DNA of 64,000 nt from Chamaecrista fasciculata (GCA_003254925.1 QANZ01006964.1:106967-170966); one strand, 5' to 3'. Positions 37,651 through 50,205 are shown, counted from the first letter of the stretch. Notes: generated by a model not told the origin, from the letters alone. Program-made: numbers and translations.

Positions 37651-38395
37651 TGTAACTGGACCGGATCGACCGGTTCAATCGAGAACCGGACTACAGTTCG
37701 GTCCGAATCATGATAAAAATCGCCTAAGCAATAAACCGGTCAAAACTCGTTGAAACCGACGGTTCAGACGATTTTTTCGGTTCAGATATGTTATTATTTC
37801 TGAAAAAAATGAGAAAGAAGATGAAGCAGATCTGAAAGATTTGAAGACGATAGACGAAGTTGTTTCCATGGATGAACTGCTTATGCTGTGGATGGCTGCT
37901 TTGTAGTTGTTATTGTTGTCGAACATGAAAGATGGTATAAAGTTGATGAATGCATGGGTGAGGAAGGAATGCGTGAGTAAAGTTGATGAATGCATGGGTG
38001 ATGAAAGGTGCTGTCATTTTGAAAATAATGAAAGAAAGAAATATAAATAGGAATTTTTAATTTTAATGATATAAATAAGAAAAAAGGTTCAAAAAATGAT
38101 ATAGATAAAAACGAAAGTTTTTTACTTATTGAAAAGCTAAAAAAGTACTTTTAAAAATAAACAAATCATCAAATTATAAAAATAAAATAATAATACATAT
38201 CTTATAAATTTAATTTTTAATGATAAAATTATTATACATTAAATTATTAATTATTATATTTTATTTATAACATGTTAATATAATAATTTTAAAATTTTTA
38301 ATATATTTATTTGTTAACGATCTGACCTTGGTTGCTCGGTTGGACTAGTGAACTTTGAACCTTTGCATCAATCGGTTCAATAGCATGTCCGATTT
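37651..38395. mobile_element. Putative 'ccggttcaa' MITE
   Basis: The left end is rich in 'ggaccggatcgaccggttcaatc' and the right end in 'gatctgacc...ggttgctcggttgg..tagtgaac...cggttcaat'. The flanks share 'tttttacca.tga' (about 37638 and 38409), which may be a target duplication. It is AT-rich and non-coding inside. Confidence 0.4.
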
Positions 38396-38506
38396 TAAAA
38401 ACCTTAATTTTTACCATTGAAAGCTAAAGAGTGGCAAAATTGTAATTGTTGTCATTTATTTGTTTTTTTAAAAGAAATTCTCCAACTTTCTCTAATTTTT
38501 TTCTTG

Positions 38507-38992
38507 GGCTAAAGTGCACTTTTGGTCCCATAACTTTGGCAAAATTTTCAATTTGGTCTCATAACTTTTTTGTTGCAATTTTGGTCCCATAACTTTGGCA
38601 AAGGTCTCAATTTGGTTCCATAACTTTTTTTGTTGCAATTTTGGTCTCATAACTTTTGAAAACGTCTCACTGTTGGTCTCAATACTGATTTCCATCCATT
38701 ATTTGCCACTAAAGATGATCTGACATACTGAGTTGGATGATGACGTGACAAATATGGGTGAAGTTATAGGATGAATGGAAATTAACTTGGGACCAACGGT
38801 GAGACGTTTTTAGAAGTTATGAGACCAAAATTGCAATAAAAAAAGTTATGGGACCAAATTGAGACCTTTGCCAAAGTTATGGGACCAAAATTGCAACAAA
38901 GAAAGTTATGGGACCAAAATTGCAACAAAGAAAGTTATAGGACCAAATTGAAACCTTTGCCAAAGTTATGGGACCAAAAGTGCATTTTGGCC
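38507..38992. mobile_element. Long-TIR foldback element, about 486 bp
   Basis: The arms begin GGCTAAAGTGCACTTTTGG on the left and GGCCAAAATGCACTTTTGG (reversed) on the right. They are filled with 'ggtcccataactttggcaaaggtctcaatttgg' modules in opposite orientations. The centre (about 38690-38770) is unique. The flanks are T-rich on both sides, so a target duplication is plausible but not certain. Confidence 0.75.
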
Positions 38993-40487
38993 TTTTTTTT
39001 AGGTAAGGACGAAATTCAAAACGCAACCAAAACGGCACAAGGCAAAAAACAACAGCAAACCCCCAAAACGCAGAAAATACTTTCTCATTTTGCCTCATAA
39101 TATCTCGCACCGTTCTCACTTTTAAAAATAATTTATTTAAATTTCTTCGAATATGGGTTCGGGTCCGGTATTCAACTACCCATAAAATACGGGATGAGAA
39201 TATTCATACCCGCACGGATATAAATTTGAGTATGGAAATGATAATTTTTTACGAATTCGGGTCGAGGATCAAGGTGCCCTATCCATGAGTGCATCTTTAA
39301 TCCCAAAATTGGGCCGGGTCATTTAAGTTATGGGCCAATCCTTTCATTATTAGGCCGAGAGTGCTTTAGTCTTTATGCACACACAACTTCACCCACATCG
39401 TCCTCTATCTCCCGCCTCCATTCTCTCACGTAAGTCTTCTCTGTCTCTCTATGTTTTCTACTTTCTTCTTTCTTTTCGTCTTTTTCTTCTTCTTCTTCTT
39501 TCTCTTCTTCACATGTGAAATCGAATTGTTAAAAAAATATGATATAATTTCTTACTGGTGAACGCCGCTGAACGACGACGCCTTCTCAGGTATTCATTTC
39601 TCTCCTTCTGAAAATCGAAAATCGAAAGCTTTCTGAAACACTTGCTCTCCTCTCCCATCAAAAACCCTCAACTGTTTCTCAATCTCAAGTTTTATTCCGA
39701 TTTTGGACGCTTCTCACTGTTTTTGCGTTTGAATTTTCACTTGGGGTTTTGTATACGTCTTTCACAATTTTCTCTCCGCTCGCTTCTTTGGTGGTTCGTT
39801 CGGGTACAACTGGTTATTTGTTCTTTGTAGCTGCAAACTTGACGCCCAATTGGTAATCAATAGATATCTTCAGTTTTATACGACTAATCTTTGGGCATGT
39901 GTTAAAAATCGAAATCCAATTTCCATTGAAGATCTCAATTTTCGAATCTAACAGTAGAAGAAGAGGGGAGGACGAAATTTAGGATAAGCACCGTTCGTCA
40001 GTTGTAGAGTGCAGCAAAATTTTCAGTTTTGAGAAAGCAGCATGTAACTAAAGTTATTTGTCATTTTCACTGAGTAGAATTGAAATATCGCCTACTCTTG
40101 TACTATATATGACCCCAAATTAACAATTTGACTGAATTTTGATCGAATAAAAGTGTGCTTTAGTCAGATTCCATTATTTATGGGTGTCTATACCTGCAGA
40201 TAATTGAGCTCTTTTACTTCTATGCATCATTTTTGTTGTACTTCATGACTGTATTTGGGATTTTCGAGTGCGTCACTTTTTGAAGCCAAAAGGAGTGTCA
40301 TAGATTCATTCCTAGTTGAGAACAAGAGTGGTTCCTCCGCCATTGTAAGAGAAGAGGGCTTGAGATAATTACTGCTAAAACTACTATTGAGAATTTGTTT
40401 CGATTGTTGCTTCTCATTCATGAAGAATTGTGCTTCAATTGGAATGTAGGACTAGGGCTGTTCTTGTGAGTTGGTCAAAAAAAAAAA
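38993..40487. promoter_or_regulatory. Intergenic region with possible distal 5' UTR of the PDCD2-like gene
   Basis: At 39380-39429 there is a CT-rich, promoter-proximal-looking stretch ending in a strong donor (ctcac|gtaagt, GT at 39430). A second possible donor, cttctcag|gtattc, lies at 39590. The next host coding sequence downstream in the same direction is the PDCD2-like gene at 44395. A 5' UTR exon here would imply an intron of several kb containing a foldback element, an LTR fragment and a gap. This is inference only. Confidence 0.3.
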
Positions 40488-41128
40488 GGCTTAAGTGCAA
40501 TTTTGGTCCCTTAACTTTTGTAAAGGTCTCAATTTGGTCCCCTAACTTTTTTTGTTGCAATTTTGGTCCCCTAACTTTCATAAAGGTCTCAATTTGGTCC
40601 CCTAACTTTTTTTGTTGCAATTTTGGTCCCCTAACTTTCACAAAGATCTCAATTTGGTCCCCTAACTTTCGCAAATGTCACAATTTGGTCCCCTAACTTT
40701 TTTTGTTGCAATTTTGGTCCCCTAACTCTTGAAAACGTCTCACTATTGGTCCAAAGTGAACTTCTAAGTCATGAAAACGTCTCCGCATAATGGTCATTTT
40801 TTAATCCACTTTACCCATATTTGTCACGTCATCAGCCAACTCAGCCTGCTAGATCGGCACTAACGGCAGATGATGAATGGAAAAAGTGCACTTGGGACCA
40901 ACAGTGAGACGCTTTCAAAAGTTAGGGGACCAAAATTGCAACAAAAAATGTTAGGGGACCAAATTGAGACCTTTGCAAAAGTTAGGGGACCAAAGTTGCA
41001 ACAAAAAAAGTTAGGGGACCAAATTGAGACCTTTGCGAAAGTTAGGGGACCAAAATTGCAACAAAAAAAGTTATGGGACCAAATTGAGACCTTTGCGAAA
41101 GTTAAGGGACCAAAATTGCACTTAAGCC
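40488..41128. mobile_element. Long-TIR foldback element, 641 bp
   Basis: The termini GGCTTAAGTGCAATTTTGG are exact on both strands. The arms are about 280 bp of inverted 'ggggaccaaattgagacctttgc' and 'ggggaccaaaattgcaac' modules. The centre (about 40760-40890) includes 'gtcacgtcatcagccaactcagc'. It is flanked by A-runs of at least 9 nt on both sides (40477-40487 and 41129-41138), compatible with a 9-bp A-rich duplication. The open frames it contains are translations of the repeat. Confidence 0.87.
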
Positions 41129-42798
41129 AAAAAAAAAAGAAAAAAAAAAGGAGTTTTAGAATTTAGTGTGGGGTGCTTAGAAATAAAATAAGTGTTTTTT
41201 AGAATTTTAGATGAATTTTTAGAAGTTTAGATGAATTTTTAGGCTAGTTTTAGACCGGTATTACGAGTTTTTAGATTGTAATTTTTGGAAATTAGTGAAC
41301 TCAAACATTTATAATTTTAATTGTCATATTTGAAATCACCATATCTTATTTGGCATGTGGTAAAAATTTAGGAGCAAACGTAGTTTAAAATTTTATCTGA
41401 GTTTTTACCTCCCGACAAATGACACTTTTGGGTAAGAACTGAAACGTGTTAAAGTTGAAATTTTCAAAAATAAATTATATATTCGAAATTTACTCTTGTG
41501 AGGGAAGCTAACATATAAATTTTGTCAAGAAATTTTATAATTAAAATTTTGAGTTTCAAGAACTGATTTGAAGGGATTAAAATATTCAGGGGTGTTTCAA
41601 CAATTTTGGCCTTCTTTTTCTTGATTCAGAATTGCATTTCACCCCCCAAATTTAGTTAAAATCGCGAAACAGCCCCAAGCACTCTTATATGAGCTCACAC
41701 GACCCATCCTCTTTCATTTTAGGGTTCATTTCGCCTTCCACCATTCCCTTTCTCCTCCCACTTCACCCATCGGCCCTCCACCACCGCCAGCAGCCCAGAC
41801 CACCGCGCACCACCTCCGGCCACCCCTGGAGCCGCCGTACGACGGCGAACAGTGGTCCACCGTCGGCCACTCTTCTTCTCCTCTCTAGGTGACGAATTTG
41901 CTCCTTTTTACTTCCATTTGATGTTCACTTCGATTTTGTTGGCTTTCCTTCTATTTCTTGTAGATTGTTGATTAATGTAGGATCATTTTCATCTCTAAAC
42001 TACTAGTTTGATTGATTAGAAGCTTTCCTCTCCTCATCATTGGTGTTTCTTCATTCCCTTCCTCACTTTTTGGTCCTCTACCTTGTGGGTTGTCATGTGT
42101 TGTTGTGAACTCAAATTGTTGTTTTCTTACTAAACTTGTAATGCTTTGAACTCTCTTTAACAATGGTTTGACACATGATTTCCATATCCTTGAATCTGGG
42201 ACCCAATAGGGTTTGGGAAAAACTTGAAATTGGGGGTTTTGGCCAAAAGTCTTTGTTTTTTTTTTGAAAATGATAGTTTTGATGTGTTATTGGAGGGTTA
42301 TAATGAATTCTAAGGTATTAATTTAGAATGTATATTTTGAAACTTGATTTTCATGGTGAAACTTTAAAGTTTGCAAATTGGTCCCTATGGATGATTTTGA
42401 TGGATTAAATGGGATACTTTGGAATTATGAAGAGTTTTGGAACAATGACATCAAATTTAAAGTTGGTAATTTATCTATGCAAGTTAAATTTTGAAAGCAA
42501 AGAATGTGTCAAGTTGTGAGATTGATATATGCTTTTGATTTTAAAATTTTCTTATGAACTAATCTTAACTCATGGGTTTCACAACATTGTTAAAGCTCCT
42601 GAGTTGATACCCAAGTCTCTCTTTAGTCTCTTATTTAAGTGGTAGGATCTTAAGTGAGTATGAGTAAGGGTAGGATATGTTCTTTGAGCAAGATTATGTT
42701 ATGAATGATTGTTATGGTTTGCCTGCGGGTAGGCTTACGGCGTGGGATAGGCCCATGTCCGTGCCGGTCACGTGCTCACAGAGGGGGGGGGGGGGGGG
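41129..42798 (+). repeat. Gypsy LTR-like fragment running into a gap
   Basis: Near its right end, 'taggcttacggcgtgggataggccca.gtccgtgccggtcacg' (about 42730-42775) matches the end of the LTR block at 20390-21669. 'ttgaagggattaaaatattcaggggtgtttcaacaattttgg' (about 41567-41610) is typical LTR text. A GC-richer piece (41690-41890) has a 67-codon open frame that I do not accept as a gene. The right boundary is lost in poly-G and Ns. Confidence 0.45.
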
Positions 42799-42999
42799 NN
42801 NNNNNNNNNNNNNNNNNNNNNNNNNNNNNNNNNNNNNNNNNNNNNNNNNNNNNNNNNNNNNNNNNNNNNNNNNNNNNNNNNNNNNNNNNNNNNNNNNNNN
42901 NNNNNNNNNNNNNNNNNNNNNNNNNNNNNNNNNNNNNNNNNNNNNNNNNNNNNNNNNNNNNNNNNNNNNNNNNNNNNNNNNNNNNNNNNNNNNNNNNNN
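42799..42999. other. Assembly gap (201 Ns) between poly-G and poly-C
   Basis: Unknown bases sit between a run of at least 15 G ending at 42798 and a run of 18 C at about 43021-43038. Open frames spanning it are artefacts. Confidence 0.99.
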
Positions 43000-43562
43000 T
43001 TCAAATTAGTAGCCAGATTCCCCCCCCCCCCCCCCCCCTTGTGTTTTCTTGTTTGATTCTTGTTTTCTTGTTCAATTTTGCCCGTGTTGTTAGCGCTAAT
43101 ACATGTGCAATTCTTTCTTTCTTTGATTTAAAAGTTGATAAGAAGATCATAATCTCTTTGGTTATAGATGTAATTGATGTTTTGTTGCACATTTATGTTC
43201 TTGTAGGTATCATAATAGAGATTGTAGTAATGAATATCAATTACAGCGAATGAGAGAAGAACTTTAGAGAGTAGTGCATTAGAATCATGTTCCATTAATG
43301 GGTTTGACATTATAACAGTTTAGACTTGATTTTTGCCTAAATATTATGTCAATATATAATAATAGAATTGTTTTTTTGGGTGGTAGTAAAAAAAATCTCT
43401 TTTCTTTTTAAGGAGCTGTAGTATTTTCATTAATAATCTGTCTTCTCATGTTTTGTTGTGCAATTTTTTTTCAGTCCCTTTCCTTATTATCTAAATGTTC
43501 TTTGTTTTTTTTTTTTCAGTCACTTTGAGCAGCAAGTTTGGGAATTCAGTACATTGTTGCAG

Positions 43563-43623
43563 GCTATATATATAGAGGCTCGTCCCTTTTCATCTACAAA
43601 CTAAACATTGACGCAATTGCAAG
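43563..43623 (+). promoter_or_regulatory. Candidate 5' UTR exon of the PDCD2-like gene
   Basis: A possible acceptor (cattgttgcag) and donor (ttgcaag|gtataa) frame 61 nt that contain 'ctatatatatagaggc'. That motif could alternatively be a TATA element. The coding exon's own upstream acceptor is probably at 44339-44340 (ttactctgccag|ggataag). This is speculative without transcript data. Confidence 0.3.
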
Positions 43624-44394
43624 GTATAATTTTAGCCACACTTTTTTTTTTCTGTTTCAATTTTCCCTTTCGTTTTTTATGTATTAATGGGATATCAATA
43701 TTCAAAATTCTGGACTAAGGAGTGCATCGTTGATGGTTGAAAGATACTTGGAATGAGTATTGTGATCAAGTTCTTGCCTTGGGCTCCATCTCTTTTTTTT
43801 TTTTTGGTTAAAATGGTATTATTGTAAATTATAAGCTGTGATCTCAATGCACATTCAAACTTCACTTTTATGTTGATATAAGCTGTTTTTTGAACGGCTG
43901 GACTTTCAATACTTGTTTTATTTCTATTTTGAAGCCTTAATACCTCTTTTGGTCTTGGCGTGTGATGATTTTCATGGCTTGATGGTTGGTTATCGTGTAT
44001 TTGCTCTCCACGTCAATTCCCTTTCCATGTTGATGCTGATTTGGTTTTATGGCTGAAGTATAGATGAGTGTTATACTATAATTTGCGTTCCTAAAACCCC
44101 ACTTGTATTTGTTAGTTATTGGGTTTTTGTGGCTTGGTTTTTTCAAGAGTTTTCCAGAGTTTTATCTGAAGGTCTTCAACTTAATTTTCCAAATCAATTT
44201 CTTTTCATGCCAATATTGCAGTATCAAATTCTTGTCAAGATGTGAGTGTGCCTCTTTCTTTTTCATTCTCTTTAGGGGAACCTGATCCATATGCACCCAA
44301 TTTCTAGCTAGAACCCTATATTCTGTTCTTACTCTGCCAGGGATAAGGGTAGACGCAGAACTCTGACAATTGACTGCGATTTGGATAAAATAAA

Positions 44395-45563
44395 ATGGAT
44401 GATGATCACAAGCTCAAGGGTCTCCAAATCACATCCCTTGATGATAATGATGATGAAGTGGCTGATAGTGACAATGAAGATGAAGACTATGATGATTATG
44501 ATGATGAGGAAGAAGAAGACCCTGTAACTTTAGGTTTTGTTGAGAAGCCTAAAAATAAATGGTCTCTTTACCGTCAATATTTTCCAAGCAAAGCTGGAGG
44601 TGTCCCGGTACTATTTATTTCATAAATTTCTTGTACACATAGTCATACATGCTTCAATGGATGCTAGAAACTCTGTAATAGATAAAGAGGCATTGAGGGT
44701 GGTAGGGGAGACAGTTCCATATTAAGCATCATTACATCTTTAAATAAATAAAGTTTTTGCTTGTGAAGCACCTTTCCAGGACTTGATGATTTCTTATCTA
44801 TTTACAAATAGGCTTGGCTTGACCCAGTAAATATACCGTCAGGAAGGTCATATACGTGTGACATATGTCAAGAGCCTCTGCAATTTCTGCTTCAGGTATA
44901 TTTCTTTTTGAAATTGTAATTATGTGAAGCTTATGTGTCATTTATAGTTCATGCTCTTCGTTTTTAGGTATTTAATTTTTATGTGCAACACATACTGAAC
45001 TAGGGTTTGTTGATGGTAGTTTTGGTCCCCAATCATTCTTATAATCTTATCTAATATGTTGGAATATATCTTTACACCTAGAACTTTTTGTAAATTATAT
45101 TTTTCTATCTTCATGGGTATACTTTTGTCTTAGTTTTGCCTGTGGATGATAATTTCTTAAATCCTTGAACTGCTAGGTTTATGCGCCAATTGAGAAGGAA
45201 GCTACATTTCATCGGATGTTATTTGTTTTTATGTGTCCGTCAATGAAATGTCTTCTCCAGGATCAACATGAGCAATGGAAACGCTATCCAGAGAAGCCTT
45301 TAAGAAGGTATTGCTTGCTGTTCATAATCTATTTTATTCTTGAATTCTTCCTTGATCAATGACCAACTATGGGACACCATTTCCCTTTTATGACTTCATC
45401 ATCTGCTGACTATTTCCAATTGTTCTATGTTTTCTGAAGTGTGAAGGTATTCCGATGCCAGTTACCTCGCATAAATCCATTATACTCAAGTGAGAGTCCA
45501 AGAAGTGATGGGAGTAGTGAACCTGCTGGCAGTGGAGGTCAGTTTACTCAGTTTCGTTATCAC

Positions 45564-45621
<58 letters not shown>

Positions 45622-48262
45622 ACACTATCATTTTACTACAGCCTACAAATGATTCACTCTCACTGAAGTCTTTTGGAACAATTCATAATTGTTTGAGAGG
45701 TGTCATGTTTTTGGTGACGTGCGGAATCTTTAATTTGATATGGTATAGATATAGACTATAGACTCAATGCTACTTTGGTCTTCAATATGCTAGTCTTCTT
45801 GGTTGTGTTCTGTTGATTTATGAACCTTCGTATCCCTGATTGCTGACTAGTGTGGTATTGAGGCAATGAGAAGAATCTAGTATGAATTTGTTAGACTACA
45901 TGATTCATGCTAATTTCTATCTATCTTTCTGCTAAACTGAGGCTCCAATTTTTTATCTGGAAAATCTCCAGTATTGTATTATATGTATCAACTTCTATAA
46001 CGTCACATACTATGGTTAATCTGAATGAGTTGGTCTACAATTTGTTGTCTTTATTGTTGTTAAGGACATTCTTCTTGCAGTTTTTTTCTTTTCAGTAATA
46101 ATTTTTTATGATTATTTATATTAGCTCCAAGAAGTAACTTTTGCTAATGCCTCAAGAAGTAATTATATAGGCAAATGCACATTGTATTTTGTCTTGATAG
46201 AATTTTGTAATTTGAACTTTTAGCTGCTCTCTGTGATTGGTGTGGTACATGGAAAGGAGATAAACTCTGCAGTAGTTGCAGACATGCACGTTATTGCTCT
46301 GAGAAACACCAGGTACTTTGGTTTCTTAAAATTGTAATTTAGTTCCCTAGTTACAAACTTGATCAGTATCACATCCCATCTCTCATTACAGGTCATGCAT
46401 TGGCGCTCAGGTCACAAAACTGCTTGTCAGCAGATGAAAGTTTCTTTGCAGACTGTATCTGGATCCAACTATAGTGGGACCACTTCAACGAAGTCTAATA
46501 AAAGTTAGTTATCTAAAAGTTTTGTAGACTATTACTGGGTATACATGCTTGTTTATAATTGAAATTCTGGTCACATCTTAGAAATCAGAGACATGTAGAA
46601 CCTATGAAGAACAAACATTGATACAGATATAAGACACGATACGGACACTTCAACACACCAAATTTTTGAAATTACATGACACGGTCGACATATATATATA
46701 TATATATTATAATTTATAATTCCAACAATAGACATAAAATGAAGAGATAATTTAATATTCTTAAATTTTGATGAAAGCTTCAAAAATTATAATATCTATT
46801 CATGACTTATGTTATGTGTCAATGCTTTCGATTTTGTATGCCCATATCCCAAAAATCATAGATTAAGCATTCTTTCTATGCATTATCCAGTGCTAAACCC
46901 TTTTAAAAGAAACACATTCTCATTCATGTACTTTAAGCCGTGTTCAAGTGGATAAAAATTATTAAAAAATACCAACGTACAAAGACATGTGTTTTATGTG
47001 TATTGCACTCTAACACTCTAGCCAAATGGGGTTTCCGTGCTTCAAAGTGTAGAACTTACTTTAACAATGATGACTGTGTGGCTTGAAGTCTTGATTCTAT
47101 AATTTTAAAAGATTGATAAAAATATGACAAGATTATGTGCATTGAGATCTGTTGATGTGACATTGTAAGCCTTGGATCCACATCTAAGAAATCAGTAGAG
47201 TTTAATGCCTTCTATAGGCATTAGATGACATTTAACTTTTTGTGAGTTTAGCTCAGTGAGTGATTTATTATGACACAGATGCAAGCAAAACTCTGTGGCC
47301 TGAGTTTGAGATCATTATCGATGATGAAAGTGAATATTGCACATCCATGTCCGAGAGTAATGCCTTGGTTAATTCTTTGGTCTCTAGGAACAGAAGTGAT
47401 GACACAATGAATTCTCTTATGGAGAGTTTCCAGGTATTACCTCTAGTTCTATAATTGTTGTATTTCTTATGCTGTTATGTACCTATAGTATTTGCTAAAT
47501 TGTATTGTCTGTGAACAGGGTGGTGATGATAAAAACAGTTGGGTCTCCTTCCAGGAACGCATCGGCTCAGCCCCTGAACAAGTTTTGAGGTGATTAATGT
47601 TTAGCCAATTTGAATTCCGTTGGAGAATAATGTTACATTGCATGATGAGTACTGTATATGCACAAGGTGACAGAACTTGGTTTTGGCTATCTAATATAAA
47701 ATGAGGAATATTTCATGTAATGGTAATGAAAGGCATAATAAGTTAGCAACAAACTTGGCTTGGTTTTACACATTGGGTGGGTGATTAGGCATAGGCAACT
47801 CATCCCTTTTCATCATACACTAAATACCACTTTTTTAAAATTTTATCTTAACAGCTTACATAATCTGGCCACAGGTATTATAGAAACACGAATGCTAGAC
47901 CGATATGGCCGATCACAAGTGGTCGCCCATCAAAAGCCGAGATCCCTAAATGTGGTTACTGCGGTGGTCCTCTTTGCTGTGAGTTTCAGGTAGGAATTCC
48001 AGAAACCATTGATGGATGCTCAAAGTATGAAACTTGTTTGCTTGTTGTGTTCTTGTAGTTACGGATTTGTGAATGTCATTTGTGTCAGATCTTGCCACAG
48101 CTGCTTTATTACTTTGGCGTTGACAGTGAGGTGGATTCTCTGACTCTGGATTGGGCTTCAATTGTTGTGTATACATGTGAAGCCTCTTGTGAGGCAGGTG
48201 TGGCTTACAAAGACGAATATGCTTGGGTTCAACTCTATTCACCATCCAACACCATACAGTAG
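44395..48262 (+). CDS. PDCD2-like: PDCD2/Tsr4-like protein with MYND zinc finger (ten exons)
   Basis: Predicted coding exons: 44395-44607, 44812-44895, 45177-45307, 45440-45537, 46224-46312, 46392-46503, 47279-47433, 47519-47589, 47875-47989, 48089-48262. All introns are GT-AG, phases are consistent, and the total is 413 codons plus TAG. Residues about 13-45 are very acidic. Residues about 45-185 form the N-terminal PDCD2/TSR4 region with a CDIC pair. A complete MYND finger follows (CDWCGTW, CSSC, YCSEKHQ, HW, HKTAC). The C-terminal PDCD2_C domain runs from 'QVLRYYRNTNARPIWP' through 'PKCGYCGGPLCCEFQ' to 'DWASIVVYTC'. Animal PDCD2 and yeast Tsr4 are known chaperones of ribosomal protein uS5 in 40S assembly, and I infer the same role here, probably in the cytoplasm. 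The length fits plant MYND-type PDCD2 proteins. The ATG is preceded by 'aaataaa' and a good acceptor at 44339-44340, so a leader intron is likely. Confidence 0.93.
45564..45620. repeat. (TAT)n microsatellite in intron 4
   Basis: There are 19 consecutive trinucleotide units of tat/tta in the intron after exon 4 of the PDCD2-like gene. It lies 26 bp downstream of the donor and should be length-polymorphic. Confidence 0.98.
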
Positions 48263-49351
48263 TTTTTTTTTTTTTTTTTTTTTCTTCCTATTTTTTTGCT
48301 TTAATGCAGTTGGGAGAAAAATTTTGTTAGCTATATTATCTTGTGATATGATTTAGTGTTCGTGATTGAGAATATATAGGTCAAGTTAATGTTATTGTGA
48401 TTATACATTCAGTTCATGAACATGGTTTTATACTAATGTAGTTGGTTTGAAGTTTTCTATTTCTTATTGTGCCTTATTGATACCCAGTTGGCTTACTCTA
48501 AAGATGTTCGTTCTTATGATAAGTATTTTGAATTAAATAGTCATATTGTTTAGTGGTAACTAAAACATTCCTGAAACTGTGGATTATACATAAGTAGAAT
48601 AAGAAAATTTATTATTTGGTTCTTGAATTTGTACTGAGTAAACAAAATTTAATCAAAATATACAACTTAGTTCATGAATTATTGCAATCGCTTACAAATC
48701 AAAACATTTAACCCAATTTATGAATTATTGCAACTATCAATGATTTGGTCCTTGTGCAAAATTTAGGGGTCAAGGACCAAAAAATAAAAATTTAGTACAG
48801 AAATAAAAATCAGAAAGTACTAATTTAGTACAAATTTAGGGTGCATTTGGATTGGGTTTAAGTTAAAGGAGAGGTTAAGTATGATAAAGGAGATATATTG
48901 GAGTTGTATGATATTGGAGTAATATGATAAATGATGTTTGGATTTTGCATTGTGAAACTTTTATATGTGCAATTGATAGGTTAATAAAATATACTTATTT
49001 GCAATTTTTTGGAAGGAAATACAATATAGAAGAGGGGTAAATTTAATAAAGGATGTTGGAGGATTAAAATGGAAGTAATTAATTGGAAATTACATAGAAG
49101 AAAACAAATTAGAAGAATTAAATAATTAAGGGTTTAGAATGAGAGGGCAGGAGAGAGTGGGGGAAAATTAAAATAAGTTAAAATTATGGAGAGATAGTTT
49201 GCAATTTTTCAAAATTGCAAACTTACCCCCTTACCCAATGTGAAACATGTTTAGGCTTGGAAAATAGACCAGACATCAGGACTCATTGGGAAATGACGTT
49301 TCTCCCTCTCCATGAGATTGAGCAAAAATAAGTCCAAATCGAATCAACAAA
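48263..49351. other. 3' region of the PDCD2-like gene and intergenic DNA
   Basis: The stop is followed directly by a T21 run (48263-48283). About 48620-48830 is the 'gaattattgcaa' repeat family also seen at 36500-36600. From 48840, 'gggtgcatttggattggg' begins a MITE-like stretch. No further gene is seen. Confidence 0.5.
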
Positions 49352-49356
49352 TCAAG

Positions 49357-50040
49357 TGATAATAGGCCCAATAAATTGGCGCTCTAAGGACCTGGACTGA
49401 TGGCGGTCAAGGCCCATTTGGGGAGATTACCTGATCAAGAACGCCGAATGGGCCCAAACCATCCAAGAACGCCATAACCAGTCCAACGGTCTTAAAAGTC
49501 AAAATGCACGAACCATCGGCGCCTAAAGACCATTAAGGAAGTCATCCGTCATGAGGCGCCGAATAATTACATGACAGGTAAGAACGCCAACACCTAGGCG
49601 TTGACAAGGAAGACGTACAAGAGAACGCCCCCACGTCAAATAAGAAGTCGAAGAAGTTAGGGAACACACGTATCTCTTATTATATACGCCTCTAACACAA
49701 TCTTAACTGCCAGATCAGTTAAGATCACGATCCGTTGAGGTTTCCCTGAACATTCGCGCCAAGTCAGCATAATTGGTTAGGATCACAATCAGATATGGAG
49801 CCAAATCTGGATCCTATCAGATTATCCTCAACTAGTATAAAAGGGAAGCCCAAAGCACTGGAAAAAGGTACGCACTATTACCATTTACACATATTATTGC
49901 TCTCAAGCTATTTACTGACTTAAGCATCGGAGGTGAATCGCAGGGCCATCCCTGTGCTTTCATTGACTTGCAGGTGACTTCTGACCCAAAGTTGCCTCAT
50001 CGAACCAGGTAATGCCCTACGGCCAAAACCAGGTTCATCA
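49357..50040 (+). repeat. 5' LTR of the Tat-type element
   Basis: It is 684 bp, TGATAATAGG...GGTTCATCA. It contains a TATA element (49836-49842) and is rich in GCGCC/GGCGC words ('ggcgcc' at several sites). It is directly followed by C and the primer-binding site. Confidence 0.97.
49836..49842 (+). promoter_or_regulatory. Putative TATA box in the 5' LTR
   Basis: 'ctagtaTAAAAggg' is the best TATA-like element in the LTR, about 205 bp from its 3' end. The identical site occurs at 60602-60608 in the 3' LTR, from which transcription could run out into flanking DNA. Confidence 0.6.
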
Positions 50041-50041
50041 C

Positions 50042-50060
50042 TGGCGCCGTCTGTGGGGAC
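50042..50060 (+). other. Primer-binding site of the Tat-type element
   Basis: TGGCGCCGTCTGTGGGGAC lies one base inside the 5' LTR. The TGGCGCC start is common to many plant Ty3 elements. The first nine bases fit the 3' end of plant tRNA-Asp, but the rest does not fit well, so the primer tRNA is uncertain. Confidence 0.75.
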
Positions 50061-50205
50061 TTTCTATTCAAAGTCCAGATTTAATTTATAAAAGTGTTGA
50101 TCTTGATTTAAAATTTTTCTTTGGATTCATGAACGATAAGGTTAGATCATATACGTTTTTCCTAGTATCTTTGTTTTATCTAACCTGTGTGCTTCATCGA
50201 ACTAG

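Noticed and set aside
40430..41166. Open frames of 79-98 codons with repeated 'FGPLTF' or 'GPKLQQKKLGDQIET' units
   Set aside because: They are translations of the inverted repeats of a foldback element, present on both strands.
41689..41892. 67-codon Pro/Ser-rich frame starting MSSHDPSSF
   Set aside because: It lies in an LTR-like fragment. It is short, low-complexity and has no motif.
42677..43253. Open frames across 42799-42999
   Set aside because: They span Ns and homopolymer G/C runs.
48080..48356. Independent small genes at the end of the PDCD2-like gene
   Set aside because: The frame ending at 48262 is the last exon, joined by a good acceptor at 48087-48088. The 48162-48356 frame runs into the poly-T tract.
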